Shown here piece after piece: positions 37,101 to 44,879 of a DNA stretch of 64,000 nucleotides (position 1 is the stretch's first letter; each line of letters starts with the position of its first letter). The DNA comes from Microbispora sp. NBC_01189 (lineage in GTDB: Bacteria > Actinomycetota > Actinomycetes > Streptosporangiales > Streptosporangiaceae), in the NCBI RefSeq assembly GCF_036010665.1, contig NZ_CP108581.1:1925501-1989500 (forward strand), read 5' to 3'. The notes below the pieces were generated by a model, which was given only the letters and a program-made list of their open reading frames with translations, had not been told where the DNA came from and ran no database searches. The position numbers were made by a program, and so were the translations under genes.

Positions 37101-37628
37101 GACCCGGTGGTAGCCGTTCTGCACCAGCCGGGCCACCACGGCGTCCAGGTCGGCGTCGTCGCCCGCGTGCAGCCGTACGGGCGCGAGGTCGCCGAGGCCG
37201 GACACGATCGGCTGCAGCAGCGAGCGGACCGGGGCCACCACGACGCGCAGCGGCCCGGCGGCCGGGTCGCCCTCGATCGGGTGCGCCAGCCGCCGCAGGA
37301 CGGCCAGGCGCTGGCCGACCGTGTCGCTGCGAGGCGACAGGCGCTCGTGCGGAAGCGTCTCCCAGGCGGGGAAGACGGCCACCGTGCTCTCGTCGATCAG
37401 GCTCGTGAGCGCCGCCGCGAGGTCCTCCGCCTCGCGCTCGGTCGCCGTGACGGCGAGCACGGGCCGTACGCGGGACAGCGCGGCCACGGCGAACGGCCGC
37501 AGCGCGGGCGGCGCCACCAGGTCGGCGCCCAGCTGGGCACGCGGATCGGCGGACTGCCCGGCGGCGTCGAGCGCGGCGGCCAGCCCTGGTTCGGCGGAAA
37601 CGAGGTCGAGCAGTCCGGAAAGAGACAT
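34119..37628 (-). CDS. mfd: Transcription-repair coupling factor
   Basis: A 1169-aa protein of full length. The UvrB-like N-terminal region runs to about residue 350; the RNA-polymerase-interaction domain contains VGDHVVHEQHGVGRYVEM. Helicase motifs: GDVGYGKTEIAVRAAF (Walker A), LIIVDEEQRFG (DEEQ), AMSATPIPRTLEM, and IVESGLDVPNANTLIVDRAD. The C-terminal TRCF domain has LPINAHVPHDYV. It removes stalled RNA polymerase and recruits UvrA. The ATG at 37628 gives the common MSLSGLLDL start. Confidence 0.97.
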   Translation of the reverse strand: MSLSGLLDLVSAEPGLAAALDAAGQSADPRAQLGADLVAPPALRPFAVAALSRVRPVLAVTATEREAEDLAAALTSLIDESTVAVFPAWETLPHERLSPRSDTVGQRLAVLRRLAHPIEGDPAAGPLRVVVAPVRSLLQPIVSGLGDLAPVRLHAGDDADLDAVVARLVQNGYHRVDMVEKRGEVAVRGGLLDVFPPTEEHPLRLEFWGDTVEEIRWFKVADQRSLEVARDGLFAAPCRELLLTDDVRRRARELGEEHPALKDVLDQLAEGVPVEGMEAFAPVLAGSMDLLLDHLPVRSAVFVCDPERIRSRAVELVRTSQEFMEASWIAAAAGGEAPIDLEAASFRTLEEVRDHARELGQPWWSIAPFGEGVELEAQDVEAYRGDTQRALADIKGWLGAGRAVVLLSEGHGPAERMVELLRGVDVAARLVPSLDGPPPADVVQVTTGRIDHGFIAPGVAVLTHLDLVGQKASTKDMRRLPSRRRNMVDPLQLKVGDHVVHEQHGVGRYVEMVQRTIQGATREYLVIEYARGDRLYVPTDQLDEVTRYVGGEAPTLNRMGGADWAKAKTRAKKAVREIAGELIRLYSARMASPGHPFGPDSPWQREMEDAFPYAETNDQLEAIDEVKRDMERAVPMDRLICGDVGYGKTEIAVRAAFKAVQDGKQVAVLVPTTLLVQQHLSTFGERFASFPVTVKPISRFQTDADVRETLDGLRAGGVDVVIGTHRLLSPEVRFKDLGLIIVDEEQRFGVEHKEAMKHMRTQVDVLAMSATPIPRTLEMGLTGIREMSTILTPPEERHPILTFVGPYDEKQIGAAIRRELMRDGQVFFVHNRVRTIDKVAARLHELVPEARIAVAHGQMNETQLEKIMVAFWERDFDVLVCTTIVESGLDVPNANTLIVDRADNYGLSQLHQLRGRVGRGRERGYAYFLYPPESPLTETAHERLATIAQHTEMGAGMYVAMKDLEIRGAGNILGAEQSGHIAGVGFDLYVRMMAEAVQEQKAKLTGGTQTEERPDVKVELPINAHVPHDYVTSERLRLEAYKRIAAIGSEDDIAAVLDELNDRYGRPPREVDNLLEVARFRINARRAGLTDVTLQGQQIRFAPVELRDSQQVRLQRLYPRSLWKQATGTLLVPVPKTKPIGGQPLRDLDLLKWCGDLVEALFLEPMRVQ

Positions 37629-37852
37629 CAATGCCTTCAAAAGCCCCGTGACTAAGACAGCAGGCGTGCGGACACGGGCCCGATCCGCGAGACGATCCCG
37701 ACCGGGCCGCGGCTACCAAGGCTACCCCTGTTTATCCGGCCCACTCCGTCTGGCCGCTGCGGGCGCCCACCGTCCGCTCTCTTCTCGGTCCGGACATGAT
37801 GGGTGACGGCAAATGCGCAACGATGAGTCGCCGGGTGATTACTCTCGGTGTC

Positions 37853-38584
37853 ATGACAGAGGTTCGGGTGTCGTCCGCCGACCAGGACGACGTGTTCAGT
37901 CAGCGGATCCGCGAGCAGTGGACCGACCAGCTCGGGCGGCGGCTCGACATCCTCATCGCCGGGTGCGGCCGGGGCGGCGAGCTCGACGTCGGGCGGTACG
38001 AGCCCAGGATGACGGGGGTGGACGAGGACCTCCCGGCGCTGCGGGCCCGCACCGCCGCCCGCGGGGACCTGGAGGCGCGTCATCTCGGCGACCTGCGCCT
38101 GGTGCCGATCCCGCCGCGCTCCTTCGACGTCGTCTACGTGTCGTTCCTGCTCGAACGCATCCGCCATGCCGAGCTCGTGCTCGACCGGCTCGTCGCGGGG
38201 CTGCGCCCCGGCGGGCTGCTGCTGCTCAAGATGCGCGACCGCAGGTCGGCGTACGGCTTCTGCGACCGGACGATTCCCGGCTGGTTCAGGCGGCCGGTGT
38301 GGCGGGCGCTCGCCCCGGCCGGGACCGTGGGGCCGCTGCCGGCGGTGTACGAGCCACTGGCCTCGCGCGAGGGCATCCAGGCGTACTGCCTGATGCGCGG
38401 GCTCATGATCGCCGAGGACTACTCGGCGGTGAGCGGTTCGGCCCGGCGGGGCCCGCACCCCACCCTGGTCGCCCTGGTCTGCCGGGCCGTGGCCGCGCTC
38501 TCGCGGGGCGGGCTCAACGGCACCGAGGACGAGATCACCATGGTGATCCGGCGGCCCCAGAACCACTTCGCCCGCCTCATCTGA
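37853..38584 (+). CDS. SAM-dependent methyltransferase-like protein
   Basis: A 243-aa protein. LDILIAGCGRGGELDV is motif I of class I methyltransferases, GVDEDLPALRA the acidic loop, PPRSFDVVYVSFLLERIRHAELVLDRLVAGLRPGGLLLLKM motifs III-IV. Substrate unknown. ATG at 37853 chosen: a TACTCT -10-like element ends about 8 bases before it, fitting a leaderless message; an in-frame ATG 57 bases upstream is possible. Stands alone, divergent from mfd. Confidence 0.8.
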   Translation: MTEVRVSSADQDDVFSQRIREQWTDQLGRRLDILIAGCGRGGELDVGRYEPRMTGVDEDLPALRARTAARGDLEARHLGDLRLVPIPPRSFDVVYVSFLLERIRHAELVLDRLVAGLRPGGLLLLKMRDRRSAYGFCDRTIPGWFRRPVWRALAPAGTVGPLPAVYEPLASREGIQAYCLMRGLMIAEDYSAVSGSARRGPHPTLVALVCRAVAALSRGGLNGTEDEITMVIRRPQNHFARLI

Positions 38585-38643
38585 CCCGGCGCCCGTCATC
38601 AGGCCGGTCCTCGTACCGGGGCTCCGCGACACGTTCCGCGGCA

Positions 38644-38676
38644 GAGGGCCGGACGTCGCCGCGACGTCCGGCCCTC
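38644..38676. terminator. 15-bp perfect hairpin before the APS kinase gene
   Basis: GAGGGCCGGACGTCG pairs with CGACGTCCGGCCCTC across a three-base loop. It lies 60 bases after the methyltransferase stop. There is no T-run, so termination is inferred from stem strength. Confidence 0.6.
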
Positions 38677-38774
38677 GCGGGGTTCATGGGCGGGTGCGAG
38701 GGGCTCGGGTGCGGCCGTACTCCGAGGTAAGGTTTCCTGACCCCGACGACCCACCGACCGACGAAGCGGAAACG

Positions 38775-39995
38775 ATGACCGAGTGGACGCCCGACGCGCG
38801 TGAGCTGGCCGACCTTGAGCTGCTGCTGTCCGGGGCGTACGCGCCGCTGACGGGCTTTCTCACCGTCGCGGAGGTGGAGAGCGTGGCCGGGCGCGGGCGG
38901 CTGCCCGGCGGCGCCCCCTGGCCCGACCCGGTCACGATCGCGCTGCCCGATGAGATCGGGCCCGGCGACCGGGTGACGCTGAAGGACCCCGAGGGCGCGG
39001 CGGTCGCGGTGCTGACCGTCACCGAGCGCGACGGGCACCACGCGGCCGGGCCGGTCGAGGCGCTCGACGCCCCCGTGTACGGCCCGTTCGCGCGGCTGCG
39101 CCGTACGCCGGAGGAGGTGCGCAAGGACCTGCCGGACGGCGGCGAGGTCCTCGCGGTGACCATGCGCGGGCCGCTCGACTCGGCCGCGCTCGACGACGTC
39201 GCGGCGACCGCGGAGGAACTCGACGCGGCCGTGCTCCTGATGCCCCTGGTCTTCGGGGAGGAGGGTCCCGCGGTGGTGCGGGCCGCGCTCAAGGCGGCCG
39301 AGCGGCTGCCCGGGGCGATGGTGGTCGCGGTGCCGCTCGCGCCGCGCGAGGACGCCGAGATCGACCTCGAACTCCGCGAGCACGTGGCCCGCAACTACGG
39401 CGCCACCGAGCACTACGCGGGCCCCGCGCCGGTCACGATCCCCGGGCCGCCGCACCGGCGGGGGCTCGTCGTGTTCTTCACCGGCCTCTCCGGCTCGGGC
39501 AAGTCGACGATCGCGCGGGGGCTGCGCGACGCGCTGCTGGAGCGGGGCGGCCGCGCCGTCACCTACCTCGACGGCGACGTCGTACGGCGCCTACTGTCGG
39601 CCGGGCTGACGTTCTCGCGGGAGGACCGCGACCACAACATCCGCCGGATCGGGTTCGTCGCCGCCGAGGTCGCCCGGCACGGCGGCCTGGCGATCTGCGC
39701 GCCCATCGCACCCTACGCCGCGACCCGCGACGAGGTGCGGGCGATGGTCGCGGCGGTCGGCGGCGACTTCCTGCTGGTCCACGTGGCCACGCCGCTGGAG
39801 GAGTGCGAGCGGCGCGACCGCAAGGGCCTTTACGCCAAGGCGCGGGCCGGGCTGATCCCGGAGTTCACCGGCGTCTCCGACCCGTACGAGGAGCCGGAGG
39901 ACGCCGACCTCGTCCTCGACACCACCGGCATGACGATCGAACGCGCGGTCGGGTCCGTGCTGAACCTCGTCGCCTCGGGCGGCTGGGTCCGTTAG
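38775..39995 (+). CDS. cysC: APS kinase with degenerate ATP-sulfurylase domain
   Basis: A 406-aa fusion. Residues 1-225 resemble ATP sulfurylase (LELLLSGAYAPLTGFL, PUA-like) but the catalytic QxRNPxHxxH reads VTMRGPLDSAAL and the GRDHA motif is absent, so that half should be inactive. Residues 230-406 are a complete APS kinase: FFTGLSGSGKSTIARGL (Walker A), YLDGDVVRRLLSAGLTFSREDRDHNIRR, ICAPIAPY, and KGLYAKARAG. It makes PAPS, the donor for sulfotransferases, two of which are encoded at 48.7 and 50.9 kb. Start ATG at 38775; weak RBS. Confidence 0.88.
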   Translation: MTEWTPDARELADLELLLSGAYAPLTGFLTVAEVESVAGRGRLPGGAPWPDPVTIALPDEIGPGDRVTLKDPEGAAVAVLTVTERDGHHAAGPVEALDAPVYGPFARLRRTPEEVRKDLPDGGEVLAVTMRGPLDSAALDDVAATAEELDAAVLLMPLVFGEEGPAVVRAALKAAERLPGAMVVAVPLAPREDAEIDLELREHVARNYGATEHYAGPAPVTIPGPPHRRGLVVFFTGLSGSGKSTIARGLRDALLERGGRAVTYLDGDVVRRLLSAGLTFSREDRDHNIRRIGFVAAEVARHGGLAICAPIAPYAATRDEVRAMVAAVGGDFLLVHVATPLEECERRDRKGLYAKARAGLIPEFTGVSDPYEEPEDADLVLDTTGMTIERAVGSVLNLVASGGWVR

Positions 39996-40024
39996 ACCCG
40001 TTTTCCGGTAGACCCGTTTTCCGG
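39993..40024. repeat. Two 16-base direct repeats
   Basis: TAGACCCGTTTTCCGG occurs twice in succession; the first copy contains the TAG stop of the APS kinase gene. A simple tandem duplication. Confidence 0.85.
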
Positions 40025-40085
40025 ACAGGGCCTGGCTTCGGCGGGGGCGGCGGCGGCCACTCGACGGCAGCCACTCGACGAACGG

Positions 40086-41162
40086 TCACTCCACGACGGC
40101 GGGGGCGAGCGCGGCGGTGAGCAGGCGGCGCGGGGCGCCCGAGCCGTCCGCCGGCGCCGTCCAGACGTCGGCGCCGAAGTCCCCCGGCAGGGCGTAGCCG
40201 AGTGTGCGGTCGTCGAGCCACACCGCCTGGTCGTCGACGCTGCGCCGCTCGGCGACCGGGGTCTCCCGCATCGTCCAGAGGTCGAGGACGTGGAGCCGCC
40301 ACGGCGCGTCCTCGGGCAGGCCGGGCACCCGCTTCTTGAACGCGACGCGGGTGCCGTCCGGGGAGAGGGACGGGCACTCCACGTTCTGCCGGACCGTGGT
40401 CAGGCTGCGAGCGGCGACGTCGCCGCGGGCCAGCCACGTCCGGCCCCCGGTGGCGAGGGTGACCCAGAAGTGGCCGTCGTCGGCGAAGGTCACCCCCCAC
40501 AGGTTGACGTCGGCCGCGTGATAGGGGCGGCCGTCCTTGACGACGCGGTAGGTCTCCAGGCTGTCCTGCAGGGACCAGGTGCGCGTGTCCAGGATCGAGG
40601 TGCGGGTGGAGAAGTTCGTCCCCGCGTACGAGTCGCCGCTCACGAAGACGGTCCAGGCCGCCATGCGGCCGGACGGCGAGACCCTCGTGCGGGTGGGGAT
40701 TCCGGCGAGGGGGAACGCTCGCCGCTCCCGCAGGCGCGCGTCGAGCACCACGGCCCGGTAGGTGTCGCCCAGTGAGCCGTGCACGGCCTGCAGACAGGAG
40801 CCGGTGCCGGACGAGGCGTGGAAGCGCAGGCACCGCACCCCCGCCGAGACGCGCGGGGCCCCCGGGTCGTCCGCGGGCACGGAGACCACCTCGTCGCGGT
40901 GCGGACCCCACTCCATCGTCCGGAAGAGCATCCTGCGCTCGGGTCCCGCCGCGAGTGTGACCGCTCCAGGAGCAGCGGCGGGCTTCCCCGCCCTGGCCAG
41001 GCCCCGGCTCTCCGCCCGGGCGGCGGCGTGTACCACCGCCCAGACGGACAGGCCTCCGAGGAGCAGGACCGCGGCCAGCAGGACCATCAGGCGGGGTGGG
41101 ACGGTGACGCGGGGTGGGACGGTCACGCGGGGTGGGACGGTCACGCGGGGTGGGCCGGGCAC
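40086..41162 (-). CDS. Membrane-anchored WD40/TolB-like propeller protein
   Basis: A 358-aa protein. A short cytoplasmic tail of three to four PPRVTV repeats precedes one membrane helix (about residues 25-45). The outer part is a beta-propeller with TolB-like repeats (TRVSPSGRMAAWTVF, VTFADDGHFWVTL, PSLSPDGTRVAFKKR, DDQAVWLDDRTLGYAL). A binding or scaffold role outside the cell is inferred. GTG start. It is 23 bases downstream of an MFS gene and a phosphoesterase gene in one probable operon. Confidence 0.72.
   Translation of the reverse strand: MPGPPRVTVPPRVTVPPRVTVPPRLMVLLAAVLLLGGLSVWAVVHAAARAESRGLARAGKPAAAPGAVTLAAGPERRMLFRTMEWGPHRDEVVSVPADDPGAPRVSAGVRCLRFHASSGTGSCLQAVHGSLGDTYRAVVLDARLRERRAFPLAGIPTRTRVSPSGRMAAWTVFVSGDSYAGTNFSTRTSILDTRTWSLQDSLETYRVVKDGRPYHAADVNLWGVTFADDGHFWVTLATGGRTWLARGDVAARSLTTVRQNVECPSLSPDGTRVAFKKRVPGLPEDAPWRLHVLDLWTMRETPVAERRSVDDQAVWLDDRTLGYALPGDFGADVWTAPADGSGAPRRLLTAALAPAVVE
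41095..41154. repeat. 18-base tandem repeats in the N-terminal coding region
   Basis: GGTGGGACGGTCACGCGG occurs three times (first copy with one change) plus a partial copy. Each unit adds PPRVTV to the cytoplasmic tail of the propeller protein, so copy number can vary without a frameshift. Confidence 0.85.
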
Positions 41163-41185
41163 GGGTTTCCCTTCTCGTCACACGC

Positions 41186-42487
41186 TCAGGTCGCCCGCTG
41201 CCGGGAGGGGCTCGCGGAGGAGCCCGTGGAGGAGCGCAGTGCGGTGATCGCGACGGGGGTGGAGATCGCCAGCGCCGCCGTCGCGACGGCGAGGGCCGGG
41301 CCGTCGCCCCAGGCCGTCCAGGCGGCGCCGAAGGCGATCGAGCAGGCGAACCGGGCGAGTGCCTGGCCGGTGCCCACCAGGGCCAGCCCTCTCGCCCGCA
41401 TCGCGTCCGGCACGAGGCCGGCGACCGCGGCCGCCAGCACGCCGTCGGTCGCCGCGTAGAAGGCCCCGTGCAGGACGAGCACCGCCACCACCGGCAGCGG
41501 CCCGCCGGGGACGGCCAGCACGACCCCGTACGCGGCGAGCAGCGCCAGGTGCCCGAGCAGGAACAGCCTCCGCCGGCCGATCCGGTCGGCGACGACGCCG
41601 AGGGGCACGGCCAGCAGCAGGAAGGCGGCCGCGGTCCCGAGCGGCAGCAGGGGGAACCACTGCGCGGGCACCGCGAACCTGCGCTGCAGCAGCAGGTAGA
41701 CGAAGGAGTCGCTCACCGTCGTCAGCCCCAGCAGCACCGCGCACGCCGCCAGCCGCCGTACGCCGGGCATCCGCAGGAGCGCGGTCACCCGGAGCGGGCC
41801 GGAGGTCGCCGCACTGCCGGCGGCGGCGTTCGCGGCGGCGGTGTCAGCGGCGGCGGTGGCGGGGCGGGCGGGGACGAAGAGCACCAGCACCACCACGCCC
41901 AGCACGGCGACGCAGGAACTGACCGTGAAGACGGCGTCGTAGCCCTCCGCCGCCACGCCGAGCACCAGGAACGCCAGGATCGGCCCGCAGAGGGCTCCGG
42001 TGGTGTCCATCGCCCGGTGCACGCCGAACGCCCGCCCCCGGCGCTCGGGCGGAGTGGCCAGCGAGATGAGGGCGTCCCTGGGCGCGGTGCGCAGGCCCTT
42101 GCCCGTACGGTCGAGCGCCAGCACCGCGCCGATCACCGGCAGGGTGTGGGCGACCAGCAGCAGCGGCTTGCACAGTGCCGACAGGCCGTAGCCGGCCAGG
42201 GCGACCGCCTTGTGCCGCCCGCCCCCGCCGTCGGCGAGGTGGCCTCCGGCCAGCCGCACGAGGGCGCCGACCCCGTTGTAGACGCCGTCCAGCACCCCGA
42301 AGCCGAGCGGGGACAGCCCCAGCGCGGAGACGAGATAGAGCGGCAGCACGGCGGTGACCATCTCCGCCGACACGTCCGTGATCAGGCTCACCGCGCCCAG
42401 GGCCAGCACGGTTCCCGGGACGGCCGCCCACCGCCGTCCCCGGTGCGGGGCGACGGCGGGCGTGCCGCGGCTGTCCGCGAGGTACAC
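41186..42487 (-). CDS. MFS transporter
   Basis: A 433-aa protein with about 12 hydrophobic segments. LITDVSAEMVTAVLPLYLV opens helix 1, DRTGKGLRTAPRDALI is a conserved loop after helix 4, and GVVADRIGRRRLFLLG is the signature between helices 8 and 9. The DVSSEM-like start and the RTGKGLRTAPRDALI loop are typical of an MFS subgroup annotated as bacterial multidrug/unknown exporters. GTG start four bases after the phosphoesterase stop, so translationally coupled. Confidence 0.85.
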   Translation of the reverse strand: MYLADSRGTPAVAPHRGRRWAAVPGTVLALGAVSLITDVSAEMVTAVLPLYLVSALGLSPLGFGVLDGVYNGVGALVRLAGGHLADGGGGRHKAVALAGYGLSALCKPLLLVAHTLPVIGAVLALDRTGKGLRTAPRDALISLATPPERRGRAFGVHRAMDTTGALCGPILAFLVLGVAAEGYDAVFTVSSCVAVLGVVVLVLFVPARPATAAADTAAANAAAGSAATSGPLRVTALLRMPGVRRLAACAVLLGLTTVSDSFVYLLLQRRFAVPAQWFPLLPLGTAAAFLLLAVPLGVVADRIGRRRLFLLGHLALLAAYGVVLAVPGGPLPVVAVLVLHGAFYAATDGVLAAAVAGLVPDAMRARGLALVGTGQALARFACSIAFGAAWTAWGDGPALAVATAALAISTPVAITALRSSTGSSASPSRQRAT

Positions 42488-42491
42488 GCGG

Positions 42492-43352
42492 TCAGTTCCA
42501 GACGCCGGAGACGGCCGACGCCGACGCCGCGTTGCCCGCGTGGGCGGTGCCGTACATGTCTTCGATGGTCCGCAGCAGGTTGTAGTGGTTGTAGGTGGTT
42601 CCGGAGGACGATCCCGCCAGCACCGGCTGCCCGTACAGCACGGTGGCGATGCGGTTGCCGCTCAGCCGGTCGTCCTCGTCGAAGGTGACCACGAGCAGGC
42701 TGTTGTGGGTCTTGGCCCAGGTCGCGTACGCCCCGAGGTTGTTCTTCAGCCAGGTGTCGCCGGTGGACACCGAGCAGTCGTGCATGTCGCTGCACAGGTT
42801 CGGGACGACGAACGACACCGCCGGCAGTTTGGTGAAGTCGGCGGGGAACTGGGCGAACGTGTACGCGGTGGACGTCGGCACGTTGGAGAACCCGAACCAG
42901 GGGTTGTGCTTGCGGGCGTACTTCCCGCTGTTGCACGTGGTCGAGCCCTGGCTGGGCAGCGTCTCGTTGTAACTGGCCCAGCTCCTGCCCGCCGCGATCA
43001 GCTCGGACGCCAGGTTGGGCTTGGAGCTGAAGCCGGGGGTGTAGCAGGAGTCGTCGGTGATGCCCTGCGTCGACCCGGAGAACATGGCGAAGTAGTTGGG
43101 CTGGCTGGGGTGGGTCTCGCCGTAGAAGGCGGTCAGGTTGGCCCCGCCGCTCTTCAGCGAGTTGATGTACGGCGCGCTGGAGCTGCCGACGACCTGGGAG
43201 TAGGCGTGATTCTCGAAGACCACGACCACCGTGTGGTCGGGTGTCGGCAACGTGGCCGCCTGGGCGCCGATGCCTCCGGTGGCCCACAGGCCCAGGGAGG
43301 CGGCGGACAGCGTGAGGGCGGCGGCGAGAGCGGTGATCCGGCGGGACGGCAT
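42492..43352 (-). CDS. Secreted phosphoesterase (phospholipase C/acid phosphatase type)
   Basis: A 286-aa protein with a signal peptide (cleavage near AQAATL). DHTVVVVFENHAYSQVVGS is the metal-binding start of the PF04185 phosphoesterase family, GETHPSQPNYFAMFSGSTQG carries the nucleophile region, VVPNLCSDMHDC and VVTFDEDD further metal ligands, and YNHYNLLRTIEDMYG the end motif. It should hydrolyse phosphate esters outside the cell. ATG after GGAGGA. First gene of the operon with the MFS and propeller genes. Confidence 0.87.
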   Translation of the reverse strand: MPSRRITALAAALTLSAASLGLWATGGIGAQAATLPTPDHTVVVVFENHAYSQVVGSSSAPYINSLKSGGANLTAFYGETHPSQPNYFAMFSGSTQGITDDSCYTPGFSSKPNLASELIAAGRSWASYNETLPSQGSTTCNSGKYARKHNPWFGFSNVPTSTAYTFAQFPADFTKLPAVSFVVPNLCSDMHDCSVSTGDTWLKNNLGAYATWAKTHNSLLVVTFDEDDRLSGNRIATVLYGQPVLAGSSSGTTYNHYNLLRTIEDMYGTAHAGNAASASAVSGVWN

Positions 43353-43515
43353 GGCTGTCCTCCACTGGGGGGCGTCTGCGACCGGCTCAGGCTAGGAACG
43401 CGTCGTGACGGGGACCGCTCGCCCGACGTTAAGCCGGGCCGAACGGTGGGTGAAGCCCTCCTGTCGCTTGGATCCCGTACGGCCTCGCGGCGCGGCGCTG
43501 TGGCGGCAGGGCGGG

Positions 43516-44583
43516 TCAGGAGGCCGGCACCGGTGTGGAGGTGAAGCGGCGGTCCCGGCCGAGCTGGGCGAACGCCCGGGTGGCGCCGGGTGTGGTGTCG
43601 AACCGGGTGTCCCCCCGGGGCGCGAGCGGCGAGTCGAAGTAGACCAGCGCCTTGATCTGCGGATAGTTCCCGATCTGGCGGGCGACGGAGTCGAAGAAGT
43701 CGCGCTTGAAGTGCGGCGCGTCCGGCCGCTCGAACGCGCCCCACTCGGCGACCATGATCGGCTTGGCCGGGAACCTGGCCTGCATCCACCGGTAGAACCC
43801 CGGCCACCCCGGCACGTCGGGGCGGGTCTTGTCGACCAGCGAGGCGAAGTCGCCCACCCGGCCGTCGGCGTAGGGGTCGAACGCCACCCAGTCGACCACG
43901 TCGTCACCCGGGTAGAGCCGGCCGAACCACGGCCTGGCCGTCCAGTTGGGCGCGCCCATGTAGGTCATCACGGTCACCGCGTTGCGCACGCCCCGCTCCC
44001 GCAGACGGGTCACGACGTGGCGGAACATGGCGGTGTAGTCGGCCGCCGTGTATCCCCCGCCCTCGCGCACGTCGTTTTCCGGCTCGTGGTGGATCGTGAG
44101 GAAGAACCGGCCGGGGAAGGTGCGCCTGACGTGCTCGGCGAGCCGGTCGATCCGCCCGTCCACGTCGCCGCGGGCGACCTCCGCCCAGGTGTGGTCGAGC
44201 GCGGGCTTCCAGTTGACCAGCAGCAGGCGGGGCCCCTTCGCGACCTCCCGCTCCTCCGCGGTCGGGAAGAGCTCGCCGCCCCGGTGATAGACGTGCACGA
44301 TGTCGGCCCTGCGGCCCATCCGCCGCTCGGCGAGCTCGATCGCGCGGACCGGGCCGCGCCCGGAGAAGACGTCGGGCGCGATCCCCCACCACACGCCGCA
44401 CGTCGGGATCAGCTTGTCCGTGACCGCGCAGGCGCCCGCCGCTCGCGCGGCGCCGTCCCCCGGCTTTCCCGGCCCCGCGCCGGCTCCCGGCCGCCCCATC
44501 GTGGTGCCGCCCGTCGCGGTGCCCCCGCAGGCCGTCAGGCACGCCCCCGCCACCAGTACGGCCACGCCGGCGATCCGTCGCAT
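43516..44583 (-). CDS. GH26-type glycoside hydrolase lipoprotein
   Basis: A 355-aa protein. The signal ends in ACLTACGG, a lipobox, so the enzyme is membrane-anchored outside. TIHHEPENDV carries the probable acid/base glutamate and IMVAEWGAFE the nucleophile, in the order and spacing of GH26 (beta-mannanase and related endo-hydrolases). It is divergent from the exopolysaccharide genes starting at 44880, so it may trim the product of that pathway. ATG at 44583 after a GGGGGG stretch. Confidence 0.82.
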   Translation of the reverse strand: MRRIAGVAVLVAGACLTACGGTATGGTTMGRPGAGAGPGKPGDGAARAAGACAVTDKLIPTCGVWWGIAPDVFSGRGPVRAIELAERRMGRRADIVHVYHRGGELFPTAEEREVAKGPRLLLVNWKPALDHTWAEVARGDVDGRIDRLAEHVRRTFPGRFFLTIHHEPENDVREGGGYTAADYTAMFRHVVTRLRERGVRNAVTVMTYMGAPNWTARPWFGRLYPGDDVVDWVAFDPYADGRVGDFASLVDKTRPDVPGWPGFYRWMQARFPAKPIMVAEWGAFERPDAPHFKRDFFDSVARQIGNYPQIKALVYFDSPLAPRGDTRFDTTPGATRAFAQLGRDRRFTSTPVPAS

Positions 44584-44757
44584 CGCGCCCCCCTGTCCCC
44601 GCAATGGATGGGTGAACACCATCCCACCGACTCCCCGGATTCCGAGGCCGTTTTCCTCATCTCATGTGTACGGAAATAGTGCGTTTTAAGTAGCTAATTG
44701 GCGGCCATTGTCCCGAGGGAATTCAGCAATAGCCCGGGGCGAAAGTCCGCCGCCGCC

Positions 44758-44763
44758 TATAGT
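44758..44763 (+). promoter_or_regulatory. Possible -10 element for the exopolysaccharide genes
   Basis: TATAGT stands out in the 296-base gap between the divergent GH26 and chain-length genes, 117 bases before the latter. No good -35 is found at the expected distance. The gap is relatively AT-rich and otherwise shows nothing recognisable. Confidence 0.3.
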
Positions 44764-44879
44764 TCGAAATCGGGTCAGGCCGGAGTGCCGCCCGGACCGC
44801 GGACGCGCCCGTCTCCGACGGCGTGCCGCCGCTGTGCCGCGACCGCGGCGGGGTGACGAACGAGCGCACGGAGAGGTCC

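Noticed and set aside
34545-37655. A 1036-codon plus-strand open frame opposite mfd
   Set aside because: It is the mirror of the mfd codon bias; its product is repetitive Arg/His/Gly/Leu-rich sequence with no domain, whereas mfd has every expected motif.
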